Origin: CBDFKV01 sp965249035
GTDB taxonomy: Bacteria > Pseudomonadota > Gammaproteobacteria > Arenicellales > Poriferihabitantaceae
Reading direction: 5' to 3'
DNA: 64,000 nt
Assembly (NCBI GenBank): GCA_965249035.1
Contig: CBDFKV010000007.1
Span: forward strand, 62,001 to 126,000
The translations under genes were made by a program, and so were the position numbers. This document shows, one piece after another, positions 54,701-62,971 of this stretch (the first letter of the stretch is position 1; each line of letters starts with the position of its first letter). Below the pieces are notes generated by a model that searched no databases, was not told the origin of the DNA, and saw nothing but the letters and a program-made list of their open reading frames with translations.

Positions 54701-54999
54701 CTGATGGCACGGCTGCTGCCATTAGCGCAGCGGGTGTTGCGGTTGATGTGGTTAATAAAGTCAAAGAAGGTCGGCCGCATGTCGTTGATCGGATCAAAAA
54801 CAGCGATTTTGATATGATCGTCAATACGACTGAAGGCAAGCAAAGCCTCAAAGATTCGTATACGATCAGGCGAGAAGCGCTGTTGCGCAAAGTGACTTAC
54901 TACACCACGATTGCTGCGGCCAAGGCTGCAGTCGAAGCTCATTCTTCGAGCGAGCACATTGTGGTGAATCGATTGCAAGATTTACACCAGTCGATCTAA
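51778..54999 (+). CDS. carB: Carbamoyl-phosphate synthase large subunit
   Basis: 1073 residues, full length. Two homologous halves with ATP-grasp domains (FTMGGTGGGIAYN in the first, LGGRAMEIV in the second) make carboxyphosphate and carbamoyl phosphate. The last ~130 residues are the MGS-fold regulatory domain. The start ATG 51778 lies inside the end of carA. Confidence 0.97.
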   Translation: MPKRTDIESILIIGAGPIIIGQACEFDYSGVQACKALQEEGYRVILVNSNPATIMTDPGFADATYIEPIHWQAVEKIIEKERPDALLPTMGGQTALNCALDLDRVGVLEKYGVEMIGASKKAIDKAEDREQFKRAMESIGLNSVGGDVAHSLDEAHQVLKTTGLPAIIRPSFTMGGTGGGIAYNIDEFNEICSRGLDASPTNELLIEESIIGWKEYEMEVVRDHADNCIIICSIENLDPMGVHTGDSITVAPAQTLSDKEYQIMRNASIAVLREIGVDTGGSNVQFAINPDDGRMIIIEMNPRVSRSSALASKATGFPIAKVAAKLAVGYTLDELRNEITGGKTPASFEPSIDYVVTKVPRFDFVKFPQADDTLTTQMKSVGEVMAIGRTFQESLQKALRGLEIGRTGLDPLLDLSGDEDQVKDRIGAHLRTPKTDRLWYVGDAFRYGLSIEDVFQCSKIDPWFLAEIKDLVDTESEVTHVSLTDLTAEQLFEWKRKGFSDKRLAALLEVSESELRAKRYALDVHPVYKRVDSCAAEFDTSTAYMYSSYEQECESKPSDNQKIIVLGGGPNRIGQGIEFDYCCVHAALALRKDGFETIMVNCNPETVSTDYDTSDRLYFEPLTLEDVLEITHIEQPTGVIVQYGGQTPLNLARALQAEGVPVIGTSPEAIHKAEDREFFQGLLNDLGLLQPPNRTATDPEVALELADEIGYPLVVRPSYVLGGRAMEIVHNREDLSRYTQTAIQVSNESPILLDRFLNDAIEVDVDAICDGTDVVIGGIMEHIEEAGVHSGDSACSLPPFSLGAEMQDELKRQTCAMALAIGVVGLMNVQFAIKGDEVYVLEVNPRASRTVPFVSKATGRALAKIAARCMAGQSLKEQGVSGEITPPYYSVKEAVFPFSKFPGVDTVLSPEMKSTGEVMGIGKTFGEAFSKAQQGAGAPVPASGCVLFSVKKADQPLLVPMAKYLADAGFTLVATDGTAAAISAAGVAVDVVNKVKEGRPHVVDRIKNSDFDMIVNTTEGKQSLKDSYTIRREALLRKVTYYTTIAAAKAAVEAHSSSEHIVVNRLQDLHQSI

Positions 55000-55015
55000 A
55001 CATCAGGAACGTAGC

Positions 55016-55495
55016 ATGAGTGAACGAGTACTATTGACCCCGGCGGGTGCCGAGACTTTAAATGCTGAACTAAAAAGGCTGAAGCGTAAAGATCGTCCCA
55101 ACGTGATCGCAGCGATTGCCGAGGCACGTGCCCACGGCGATTTATCTGAGAACGCGGAATATCATGCAGCACGCGAGCAACAAGCTTTTATTGAAGGACG
55201 GATCAAGGAACTGGAAGCCAAGTTATCCATCGCTGAAGTGATTGATATTTCTAAAACCGCAGTGGCCGGCAAAGTGTTGTTTGGCACGTTCGTGGATTTG
55301 TATGATATTGGCAGTGAAGAAGAACTGACTTATCAGATTGTTGGTGATTTGGAAGCCAGCATTGAAGAGGGCAAAGTCTCGATCAGCTCACCCTTGGCGC
55401 GGGCATTAATTGGCAAGGAAGTCGATGATGAAGTGCGGTTTGAAGCACCGGGCGGGATTCGTGAGTTTGAAATCGTCGCGGTACGTTTTTCATAG
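55016..55495 (+). CDS. greA: Transcription elongation factor GreA
   Basis: 159 residues: N-terminal coiled coil with the acidic tip (HGDLSENAEY) that enters the polymerase channel to rescue backtracked complexes, and a C-terminal FKBP-like domain. It follows carB by 16 bases; dapB-carA-carB-greA is a common gammaproteobacterial order. AGGAACG precedes the ATG. Confidence 0.96.
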   Translation: MSERVLLTPAGAETLNAELKRLKRKDRPNVIAAIAEARAHGDLSENAEYHAAREQQAFIEGRIKELEAKLSIAEVIDISKTAVAGKVLFGTFVDLYDIGSEEELTYQIVGDLEASIEEGKVSISSPLARALIGKEVDDEVRFEAPGGIREFEIVAVRFS

Positions 55496-55715
55496 TTCCA
55501 CCATGCGGTTATGCTCGCCGAATTTATTCCCATTTTGCATCTGTTTTTGAGCTAAAGCAGTAAACCATTTTCTTTTTCTCGCAAGCTTGGATGCGTCCAT
55601 TATCGCGCTCCGTATCGCTGCGTGTCAGCTTGGTTGTGATATATTGTTCTGCGTCAATACGCGCCCATTTGGTTTGGGATAAGATCCAGTTAGAGTTATT
55701 TAAGAGGTGACGCCG

Positions 55716-55979
55716 ATGCCAACTGCAAGATTACAAAAACTACTCGAACAGCTACATGCTGAGGTCAATCAGCTGGATGAATCTGGCAAAACAGAAAAGG
55801 CGCGACTTGACGGCCTGATTAGCGAAATCGAAACAACCCTGAGCAGTGGCGATGAGGCTGCTCAGGCATCATTTCTTGATGGCCTGCAGCTTAAATTTGT
55901 GAAGTTTGCTGAGGACCACCCAACTACCGCTGGAGTCACCAATCGTTTGATGCAAACCTTGGCGGATATGGGCATCTAA
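55716..55979 (+). CDS. DUF4404 family protein
   Basis: 87 residues, helical, matching the small DUF4404 family as I recall it (start LQKLLEQLHAEVN, end of the core AEDHPTTAGVTNRLMQTLADMGI). Function unknown. ATG 55716 has AGAGGTG in front; a GTG three codons earlier overlaps that ribosome site. The MFP gene starts 9 bases after it, so they are probably co-transcribed. Confidence 0.75.
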   Translation: MPTARLQKLLEQLHAEVNQLDESGKTEKARLDGLISEIETTLSSGDEAAQASFLDGLQLKFVKFAEDHPTTAGVTNRLMQTLADMGI

Positions 55980-55988
55980 TCACTCAAA

Positions 55989-57140
55989 ATGCGCCTGATT
56001 AAATACCTTCTACTACTAGCGCTACTGGCTGGGGCTGGTTGGTTGATATGGCAAAAGAACAAAGAACAATCGGTTGAGGTCAGCGTCACCGCCGTCGAAC
56101 AAGGCTTAGTCGAAGCAACGGTTGCCAATACCCGTGCGGGCACGGTGGAAGCGTGTCGGCGCGCACGTTTATCACCTTCTGTAGGCGGCCAGATTCGCGC
56201 GCTACCTTTTCCTGAAGGGGCCAAAGTTAACACAGATAATATTTTGATGGAGCTTTGGAATGAGGATACGCAGGCGGATATCATTTTAGCGGCAGAGCAA
56301 GTAGTAGCCGCCCAAAAAGATCAGAAAGTGGTTTGTAAGCAGGCTGCAGAAGCCGCCCGGCAAGCAGCACGCATTCGCAAGTTGGCTAAAACTCGCACCG
56401 TATCTGCAGCTGACGCAGACGAAGCCAAGGCTAATCAACAAATCGCTCAACTGCGTTGTGACGCGTCTGAGAATCAGGTGTCAGTCGCGCGGTCACGGCT
56501 AAGGTTAGTGGAAACCCAGTTGGAGAAAACAGTTTTGCGTGCGCCATTTGACGGCATCATTGCCAAGATCAATGGTGAGCTGAATGAATACGTGACGCCA
56601 TCACCACCAGGCATTCAAACCACTCCAGTCATCGACTTAATTGAGCCTGGTTGTTTTAAGGTGAGTGCGCCAATCGATGAAGTGGATGCGGCTAAGATTA
56701 GGGTTGGCTTACCCGCACGGATTACGCTGGATGCCTGGCGAGATCGCGCTTTTGATGGCACGGTTCAGCGTATTGGTGATTATATTATTGACTTGGAAAA
56801 ACAGGCGCGTACGGTTGAGGTTGAGCTTGAATTTACCAATCAAACGGATTGGAATGATTTACGCGTTGGTTATAGTGCAGACGTTGATATCATCATTGAA
56901 GCAAATGCCAATGCTTTGCGTATTCCCAGCGAAGCTTTGCTCGAGTCAGACCAGGTGCTACGTTTTGAGCGATCAAATCAGCGTTTGCAACAGGTGAGCA
57001 TCAAGAAAGGCATTGGTAATTGGCGTTATGTTGAAGTGCTGGATGGCTTAAGCGAGGGTGATCAGGTGGTCACTAGCCTGGGAGTCGAGGGCGTGGATGA
57101 TGGCGCACTCGCAACCGTTAAACCGGCTGCTGCTGAATAA
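55989..57140 (+). CDS. HlyD/MacA-family membrane fusion protein
   Basis: 383 residues: N-terminal membrane anchor (residues 5-22), lipoyl halves around a long coiled-coil hairpin (about residues 100-180, rich in Ala, Gln and Arg), and beta-barrel and proximal domains. The ADADEAK and TQLEKTVLRAPFDG segments are typical. It should link the ABC permeases encoded downstream to an outer-membrane channel, which is not encoded here. The cargo is unknown. Confidence 0.88.
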   Translation: MRLIKYLLLLALLAGAGWLIWQKNKEQSVEVSVTAVEQGLVEATVANTRAGTVEACRRARLSPSVGGQIRALPFPEGAKVNTDNILMELWNEDTQADIILAAEQVVAAQKDQKVVCKQAAEAARQAARIRKLAKTRTVSAADADEAKANQQIAQLRCDASENQVSVARSRLRLVETQLEKTVLRAPFDGIIAKINGELNEYVTPSPPGIQTTPVIDLIEPGCFKVSAPIDEVDAAKIRVGLPARITLDAWRDRAFDGTVQRIGDYIIDLEKQARTVEVELEFTNQTDWNDLRVGYSADVDIIIEANANALRIPSEALLESDQVLRFERSNQRLQQVSIKKGIGNWRYVEVLDGLSEGDQVVTSLGVEGVDDGALATVKPAAAE

Positions 57141-57145
57141 GATCG

Positions 57146-57820
57146 ATGATTGAGTTTGACCAGATCTGCCGTGATTTTGTGGTCGGCGATGATGTGGTGC
57201 ACGCGCTGGATCATGTCGATATGGCTATCGCTGAAGGGGATTATATTTCGGTGATGGGCACATCGGGGTCGGGCAAATCAACCTTGCTTAATATTTTGGG
57301 TCTGTTGGATGCCCCCAGCTCAGGCCAATTTCGCTTTCAAGGACGCGAGCTGACGGTTCTGCATGATGAAGAGCGGGCCACGTTTCGTCGTGAGCATATC
57401 GGGTTTATTTTTCAGTCTTTTCATTTAATCAGCCGGATGTCGGCGGCAGAAAATGTGGCAGTACCATTGATGTTGATGGGAACTCCTGTCTCAGAGCGTA
57501 TCGAACGCGCAACAGAATTACTGGGTCGATTGGGGCTGGAATCCAGAGCGAACCACCGACCGGATCAATTATCAGGTGGTCAACAGCAGAGGGTCGCCAT
57601 CGCCAGAGCTGCCATTATGAACCCCACTTTGCTGCTGGCTGATGAGCCAACCGGTAACCTGGACACCCATTCAGGCAACGAAGTGATGAAAGTATTAGAG
57701 CAGCTCAACCAAGAGGGTATCACTTTGGTAGTGGTCACCCATGACAGCCAGCTGGGCAAGCGAGCAAGTCGACGCATATTCATGGAGGATGGTCGAATTA
57801 CCCGCGATCAGAACGACTAA
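57146..57820 (+). CDS. ABC exporter ATP-binding protein (MacB/LolD type)
   Basis: 224 residues: Walker A GTSGSGKST, signature LSGGQQQRVAIARA and Walker B LLLADEPTGNLD. It is 5 bases after the fusion protein gene and one base before the first permease. Unlike MacB, the ATPase is a separate protein from the permease. Confidence 0.92.
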   Translation: MIEFDQICRDFVVGDDVVHALDHVDMAIAEGDYISVMGTSGSGKSTLLNILGLLDAPSSGQFRFQGRELTVLHDEERATFRREHIGFIFQSFHLISRMSAAENVAVPLMLMGTPVSERIERATELLGRLGLESRANHRPDQLSGGQQQRVAIARAAIMNPTLLLADEPTGNLDTHSGNEVMKVLEQLNQEGITLVVVTHDSQLGKRASRRIFMEDGRITRDQND

Positions 57821-57821
57821 C

Positions 57822-59024
57822 ATGCGTCTGTACGATATGGCTCAGTTCAACCTCAAAGCCTTAATGGCCTACCCGGTGCGTACGGCACTGATATTGCTGG
57901 CGATTGCTATTGGCGTCACCGCCGTCGTATTGTTGACCTCATTAGGTGAGAGTGCGCGGCGTTACGTCTCCAATCAATTTACAAGCCTGGGCACCAATTT
58001 GCTGATCGTCATCCCGGGGAAAACAGAAACGGCTGGTGGAATCCCCGGCTTGACCGGACAAACACCACGCGATTTAACCATCGATGATGCCGTTGCCCTG
58101 AGCCGTCACCCGCTAATAGCACACGCTGCACCGGTGGTGATGGGCAATGCACCCGTTTCATTTGGCGCCTTGGAACGGGAAGTGACGTTGATCGGCTCCA
58201 CCCCCGCATTATTGTCAGTTTTAAATTTGAGTCTTGCCACCGGCAAGATTTGGCAAGACGATGACCCACACGTTAATTCGCCCGTGTGCTTGATTGGGCA
58301 GGAATTGAAACAGGAGTTATTTGGCGCGCAAAACGCCTTGGGGGCCAAAGTCCGGATCGGCGATGCGCGTTTTCGTGTGCTCGGAGTGCTCAAAGATAAG
58401 GGCCAAACGATTGGTATGGATTTCAATGATATGTTGATTATCCCGGTGGCGAATGGGCAGGCTGTGTTGAATTCACCCTCACTAGTGCGGATCATGGTTT
58501 CTGCCCGTCGGCAGAGTGACATGAACGCTGCTAATACTGCACTTAAACGTATTCTCAAGGCGCGTCATAACGATGAAGAGGATATCACTGTGGTGACCCA
58601 AGACGCGATGCTGAGCACCTTTGACGACATTCTAAAGGTGCTGACGTATGCCATCGCAGCGATCGGTTCAATCAGTTTGTTGGTGGCGGGGATATTAACC
58701 ATGAACGTGATGTTGGTATCGGTCAATCAGCGCAAAGCCGAGATTGGTTTGTTGAAAGCACTGGGTGCCTCAACCGCCCGAGTGACGCGTTTGTTTATTG
58801 GTGAGGCGCTGTTGCTTTCTATTGCTGGCGTAATCTGTGGTGCGTTATTGTCGCTGTCATTAATCACCTTGTTGGCAATATTCTTACCCCAATTCCCCAT
58901 CGAGACGCCGCTTTGGGCCTGGTTTGCGGTGACGTTGATGACGCTAGCCACTGGACTAATATTTGGCACCATTCCTGCGCGCCAAGCGGCACGCCTAGAC
59001 CCAGTTCAAGCGCTATCAAGCTGA
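57822..59024 (+). CDS. MacB/FtsX-like ABC permease (first)
   Basis: 400 residues with four membrane segments: one near the N terminus (TALILLAIAIGVTAVVLL), a large periplasmic MacB domain, then three at the C terminus with the FtsX motif GLLKALGAS. I chose ATG 57822 directly after the ATPase stop; the open extension upstream lies in the ATPase gene. It is clearly paralogous to the next gene. Confidence 0.9.
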   Translation: MRLYDMAQFNLKALMAYPVRTALILLAIAIGVTAVVLLTSLGESARRYVSNQFTSLGTNLLIVIPGKTETAGGIPGLTGQTPRDLTIDDAVALSRHPLIAHAAPVVMGNAPVSFGALEREVTLIGSTPALLSVLNLSLATGKIWQDDDPHVNSPVCLIGQELKQELFGAQNALGAKVRIGDARFRVLGVLKDKGQTIGMDFNDMLIIPVANGQAVLNSPSLVRIMVSARRQSDMNAANTALKRILKARHNDEEDITVVTQDAMLSTFDDILKVLTYAIAAIGSISLLVAGILTMNVMLVSVNQRKAEIGLLKALGASTARVTRLFIGEALLLSIAGVICGALLSLSLITLLAIFLPQFPIETPLWAWFAVTLMTLATGLIFGTIPARQAARLDPVQALSS

Positions 59025-60223
59025 TGAAATGGCGTGACTACCTATCGTTTTCGACCGAAAGCATTCGCTATGGTCGGCTACGCAGTTTACTGACTGCGCT
59101 CGGTATTACCATCGGCATTGCCGCGGTCGTGCTGTTGACTGCAATGGGCCGAGGAGTGGAGCAATACGTGCTCAAACAATTCACTCAGTTTGGCACTCAT
59201 TTGATTTCTGTGGTGCCTGGAACGAATGTCACCTTTGGCATATCGGGCGCAGCGATCAATACCACAAGACCCTTATCAATTGATGATGCTACTGCGCTTG
59301 AACACATTCCCGGCATTCGGACTTCGGTGCCGGTGATTTCTGGCAATTCATCGGTCGAGACTGGTAATCGTACACGTTGGGTGACGATAGCGGGCGTGAA
59401 CCATCAGGTGCTGGAGACGTGGCAAATTGATCTTGCCTTGGGGCGATTTCTGCCTGAACAGGTATCTGATTCCGCTCGCAATTTAGCCGTCATTGGCCCA
59501 AAAGTGCGCACTGAATTGTTTGGTAGCGACAACCCACTTGGGCAGCGCATCCGTATTGGTCAAGAACGATTTCGGGTAATTGGCGTGATGGCGTCAAAAG
59601 GTCAGGTGCTGGGCTTTGACTTGGATGATATGGTTTACATTCCGATCACTCGGGCGATGAGCTTGTTCAATCGCACGGGTGTGATGGAAATTGATCTGTT
59701 GTATACGGCAGGGCAAGACGAAGAAAGACTCTCAGAGCGGATTAGGACAATCTTAAAATCTCGCCACGGTCACGAAGATTTCACCCTGATGACCCAAAGT
59801 GACATGCTCAATATTTTAGGCTCTGTATTGGGCGTATTGACGGCAGTGGTCGGTGGCTTAGGTGGGATATCTCTTTTTGTGGGGGCGGTTGGTATTCTTA
59901 GCATTATGACCATTTCGGTGCGCGAGCGCACTTCAGAAATTGGGCTGTTGCGTGCGCTCGGGGCTTCTAGGCGTCAGATCAGTTTTCTGTTCCTGTTAGA
60001 GGCTTCATTTCTCGCTGCGTTAGGAGGCTTGGCGGGTTTGGTGTTGGGTTTGTTGATTGCGGGAGCAGGCATGCTAGTGCTGCCGGGGTTTCCTATTCGC
60101 ATCGATTGGAATTATGTATTGCTGGCCGAAGCGGTTGCCATTATTACGGGCTTGCTAGCAGGGTTGATCCCAGCCCGTAAAGCCGCTGCTTTGCTGCCTG
60201 TTGACGCATTGCGTTATGAATAA
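59024..60223 (+). CDS. MacB/FtsX-like ABC permease (second)
   Basis: 399 residues with the same plan as the first permease (LLTALGITIGIAAVVLL near the N terminus, GLLRALGASRRQ near the C terminus). ATG 59024 shares a base with the preceding TGA. Two different permeases with one ATPase suggest a heteromeric exporter like LolCDE rather than a MacB homodimer. Confidence 0.9.
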   Translation: MKWRDYLSFSTESIRYGRLRSLLTALGITIGIAAVVLLTAMGRGVEQYVLKQFTQFGTHLISVVPGTNVTFGISGAAINTTRPLSIDDATALEHIPGIRTSVPVISGNSSVETGNRTRWVTIAGVNHQVLETWQIDLALGRFLPEQVSDSARNLAVIGPKVRTELFGSDNPLGQRIRIGQERFRVIGVMASKGQVLGFDLDDMVYIPITRAMSLFNRTGVMEIDLLYTAGQDEERLSERIRTILKSRHGHEDFTLMTQSDMLNILGSVLGVLTAVVGGLGGISLFVGAVGILSIMTISVRERTSEIGLLRALGASRRQISFLFLLEASFLAALGGLAGLVLGLLIAGAGMLVLPGFPIRIDWNYVLLAEAVAIITGLLAGLIPARKAAALLPVDALRYE

Positions 60224-60271
60224 AAAGAGAATCAGCCAGGTTCTGTTGTCATCTGACGGAAATTCTGTGGC

Positions 60272-61798
60272 TCAAGCATCTGAAGGGCTTTCTCCAGCGA
60301 GGTGTCGCTGTTGCCTGCGGTTACTGCTATGAGTACCCACTTTTTCTGTGCTAGCTGCTTGAAACCGTGGGTACCCTTTGAGTCGATTATGTTTGAAATC
60401 TGCGCTCAGCAAGGCATTCGCGTGCGCTTCGGGCAAGCCAAGCTCAGATTGCAGGGCTTGATAGAGCAGGTTGATCAGACGTGGTAAGCCGATGCGATGG
60501 GTTTGGCCAGTAGTGTCGTGGAGCCAGTCACTCAGTTGCAAGAACCGCCGAAAGGGGTTGTCACCCAGCAGTATCGGCAAGGTATTGGGGAACCGTGCTT
60601 TGTTACCGACTAAATCCCAATAGCGAGCGAAGCGACGCAGGCGCTGCATGGTTAGAAAATCAACATCCCGGTTTGAGAGGATTTCGTAGGGGGGATCGGG
60701 GCTAAATACCAGCGCGTGCGAGGTTTCTAGCTTACGCATTGGCATACCGCGCAGCCGCTTTAGAATGCCGACTTGAATTTCATGGGGTTTCAGACTGATC
60801 AGTTGATCAAAACTGCTGGCAATGCTGGCTAGGCTTTCACCGGGCAAACCGAGAATTAAATCGGTGTGCAAATGTGCGCCGCTGTGTTCTCGTAACCAGC
60901 GAATATTTTCGATCGTTTTTTCTTGATTTTGCTTGCGTTCAATTAGGGTTTGAACATCGCTGTTGAAAGTTTGCACACCAATTTCAAATTGTAGGGTGCC
61001 GGGTGGGAATCGTTGAATTCGTTCTTTAAGTGCTGCAGGCAGGCGGTCAGGGATCACTTCGAAATGGACAAATAACTCATCACCTAAATGCGCTAAAAAG
61101 AAATCGAGAATGGCCACGCTAACCTGAGTGTTGAGGTTAAAGGTGCGATCAACGAATTTAAAACTGCGAACCCCGCGCTCATACAAAGAGGCCATCGCCA
61201 ACAGAAAACGACTCAGTTCAAAAGATTTTGCGGTCTTATCCAGCGCAGATAAGCAAAACGAACACTTGAAGGGGCAACCACGTGATGCTTCGACATAAAT
61301 AATGCGATTCTTGATGTCTTCATCAGTGTAGTAGTCGTAGGGTAGCTCGATAGCATCTAAAGCCAACGCAGGTCCGCGGTGCACTTTTTCTGTCGGGTTT
61401 GCTGCTGTGTTGTCCAGCAGCTGCTGAGTGAGTTGCTGAAAGGCGATCTCGCCGGCGCCAGCAACGATATAGTCCACCAACGGTGTAATCGTTTGCTGAT
61501 CTATTTCATGGCTGATTTCTGGCCCGCCCAAGATGATGATTAACTGGGGCTGGATTCGCCTAAGTAATTTAACTACCTGTAAGCTCTGTTCAGCGTTCCA
61601 GATATAAACCCCTATGCCGACGATAGTCGGGGATTCCGCTAAAATCTGTTCAGCGATATCCATCGGGCGCTCTGCAATCGTAAACTCCAGCAGTCGTGTG
61701 CGTGCTTGTAAGTCACTCAAATTGGCCAGTAAATAGCGTAGCCCAAATGCACTGTGGTAATAGCGCGCGTTCAGCGTGCTGAGAACGATGTCAGCCAT
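60272..61798 (-). CDS. B12-binding-domain radical SAM protein (DUF4080 type)
   Basis: 508 residues. The N-terminal ~135 residues have a cobalamin-binding-like Rossmann fold (IVGIGVYIWNAEQ, IIILGGPEIS), without a clear DxHxxG motif. The radical SAM cluster is C175-x3-C179-x2-C182 (RGCPFKCSFC). Segments such as FEIGVQTFN and LHTDLILGLPGE follow. The C-terminal part fits DUF4080. It probably performs a radical reaction or methylation; the substrate is unknown. It is convergent with the exporter operon. Confidence 0.87.
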   Translation of the reverse strand: MADIVLSTLNARYYHSAFGLRYLLANLSDLQARTRLLEFTIAERPMDIAEQILAESPTIVGIGVYIWNAEQSLQVVKLLRRIQPQLIIILGGPEISHEIDQQTITPLVDYIVAGAGEIAFQQLTQQLLDNTAANPTEKVHRGPALALDAIELPYDYYTDEDIKNRIIYVEASRGCPFKCSFCLSALDKTAKSFELSRFLLAMASLYERGVRSFKFVDRTFNLNTQVSVAILDFFLAHLGDELFVHFEVIPDRLPAALKERIQRFPPGTLQFEIGVQTFNSDVQTLIERKQNQEKTIENIRWLREHSGAHLHTDLILGLPGESLASIASSFDQLISLKPHEIQVGILKRLRGMPMRKLETSHALVFSPDPPYEILSNRDVDFLTMQRLRRFARYWDLVGNKARFPNTLPILLGDNPFRRFLQLSDWLHDTTGQTHRIGLPRLINLLYQALQSELGLPEAHANALLSADFKHNRLKGYPRFQAASTEKVGTHSSNRRQQRHLAGESPSDA

Positions 61799-62042
61799 TG
61801 TTTAGTCGCAAACCAGATTACAGACAATAGCGAAAACGACTATACCGGTAGACGGGAAGCCGACGATAAACCTGAACATCAAAATGAGATAAGTAGGTGG
61901 GTTAAGTATTAGTAATTATAATCATACTTAAGTAACTATTAAGTAAGTGATATTGCTTCGCACTGCAATAAACATTAGAATGAGAGCTTAGTTCTCGAAT
62001 CGGTTCGAGAAACAAGCCAAATACTAGCGGAGACTATAGACG

Positions 62043-62477
62043 ATGCGCACCTCAACCCCTTTAAAGATTACTGCTCTTGCTACCGCCATCGCAGTTAGTG
62101 GCGGCTGTGTCAGTGCAAAAATGAATCCCGGTGATGAAGCGGCAACTGCAGCAGCGGCTCCTGCGGTCGTTCCTTCGGCACCGCTGACTGCAGACCCATT
62201 GGGTGTTACCAGCTATACCGTAGCAAAAGGCGACCATTTATGGGGAATCTCCAGTCAAGATGCCATCTATGGTACACCTTACAACTGGCCTTTGATCTAC
62301 AAAGCTAACGCAGGCCAGATTAAAGATGCAGATTTAATTTATCCCGGTCAAGCGCTGGACATCCCACGCGGTATGGGACAAGCTGAAATTGATGCAGCGG
62401 TCATGCACGCGAAATCTCGTGGAGCTTGGTCTGTAGGCCCAACCGAAGCTAGTGATACGGTTTACTTGGGCGGATAA
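62043..62477 (+). CDS. LysM-domain lipoprotein
   Basis: 144 residues. The signal peptide ends in a lipobox-like SGGC (Cys22). An Ala/Pro-rich linker follows, then one LysM domain (about residues 57-108: SYTVAKGDHLWGISS to YPGQALDIPR). LysM binds peptidoglycan; the NWPLIYKAN segment is typical of small LysM proteins in gammaproteobacteria. GGAG precedes the ATG and a strong terminator follows, so it is a single-gene transcript. Confidence 0.85.
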   Translation: MRTSTPLKITALATAIAVSGGCVSAKMNPGDEAATAAAAPAVVPSAPLTADPLGVTSYTVAKGDHLWGISSQDAIYGTPYNWPLIYKANAGQIKDADLIYPGQALDIPRGMGQAEIDAAVMHAKSRGAWSVGPTEASDTVYLGG

Positions 62478-62533
62478 TAGTCGTTCGATTGCTTTTGCTG
62501 GATGATGATTCCAGCTGGGGTTTTGCGCAAAAC

Positions 62534-62569
62534 AAAAAGGCGATGCTGTGTTGAGGTGTCGCCTTTTTT
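62534..62569 (+). terminator. Terminator after the LysM gene
   Basis: Ten-base stem AAAAAGGCGA (62534-62543) with complement at 62559-62568 and a T-run. Confidence 0.88.
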
Positions 62570-62910
62570 ATTGGGTGCTGGGTATAGTGTGGGAAGCATC
62601 TAACAGGGCTGATGTAACATAGCCAAATAAGCGGTTACCTAGTCGGGAGCAGCAGGCTGATCATTGATATAAGCGAGTAATAAAATATCATGCCACATTA
62701 GTAGTTACTGGTGCGAGCGCTCGGTTTAACGGTATGACTCAGAAAAAGCTGTATCCGATGAACCCGGGCCAATCAATCGAAGGCACGGGCTTGGCCTTCC
62801 CTTTACCTGACCAGTGTTAAGCATACCGTCCCGCGACATCGAGGCCCACTAGTCTATCAACGGTAATTGGATGATGCGCTAAGGTTATCGTATGAAGCTA
62901 TTAGTGATCT

Positions 62911-62938
62911 AAAAAGGGCGACACTATAGGCCGCCCTT
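62911..62938 (-). terminator. Terminator of the TRAP transporter gene
   Basis: On the minus strand, AAGGGCG (62932-62938) pairs with 62914-62920 and is followed by a T-run (62911-62915). It lies about 35 bases after the TRAP stop. Confidence 0.8.
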
Positions 62939-62971
62939 GTGAGTGGATTACTTAGCCGTGGCTCCTATTAC

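Larger units (their letters stand above)
62478..62971. other. Intergenic region between the LysM and TRAP genes
   Basis: Contains one terminator for each flanking gene. The 340 bases between them hold no convincing gene. A 28-codon frame from ATG 62734 has no ribosome site and is not claimed. Confidence 0.6.

Noticed and set aside
62734..62820. 28-codon frame between the LysM and TRAP genes
   Set aside because: No ribosome site, no recognisable motif, and easily expected by chance.
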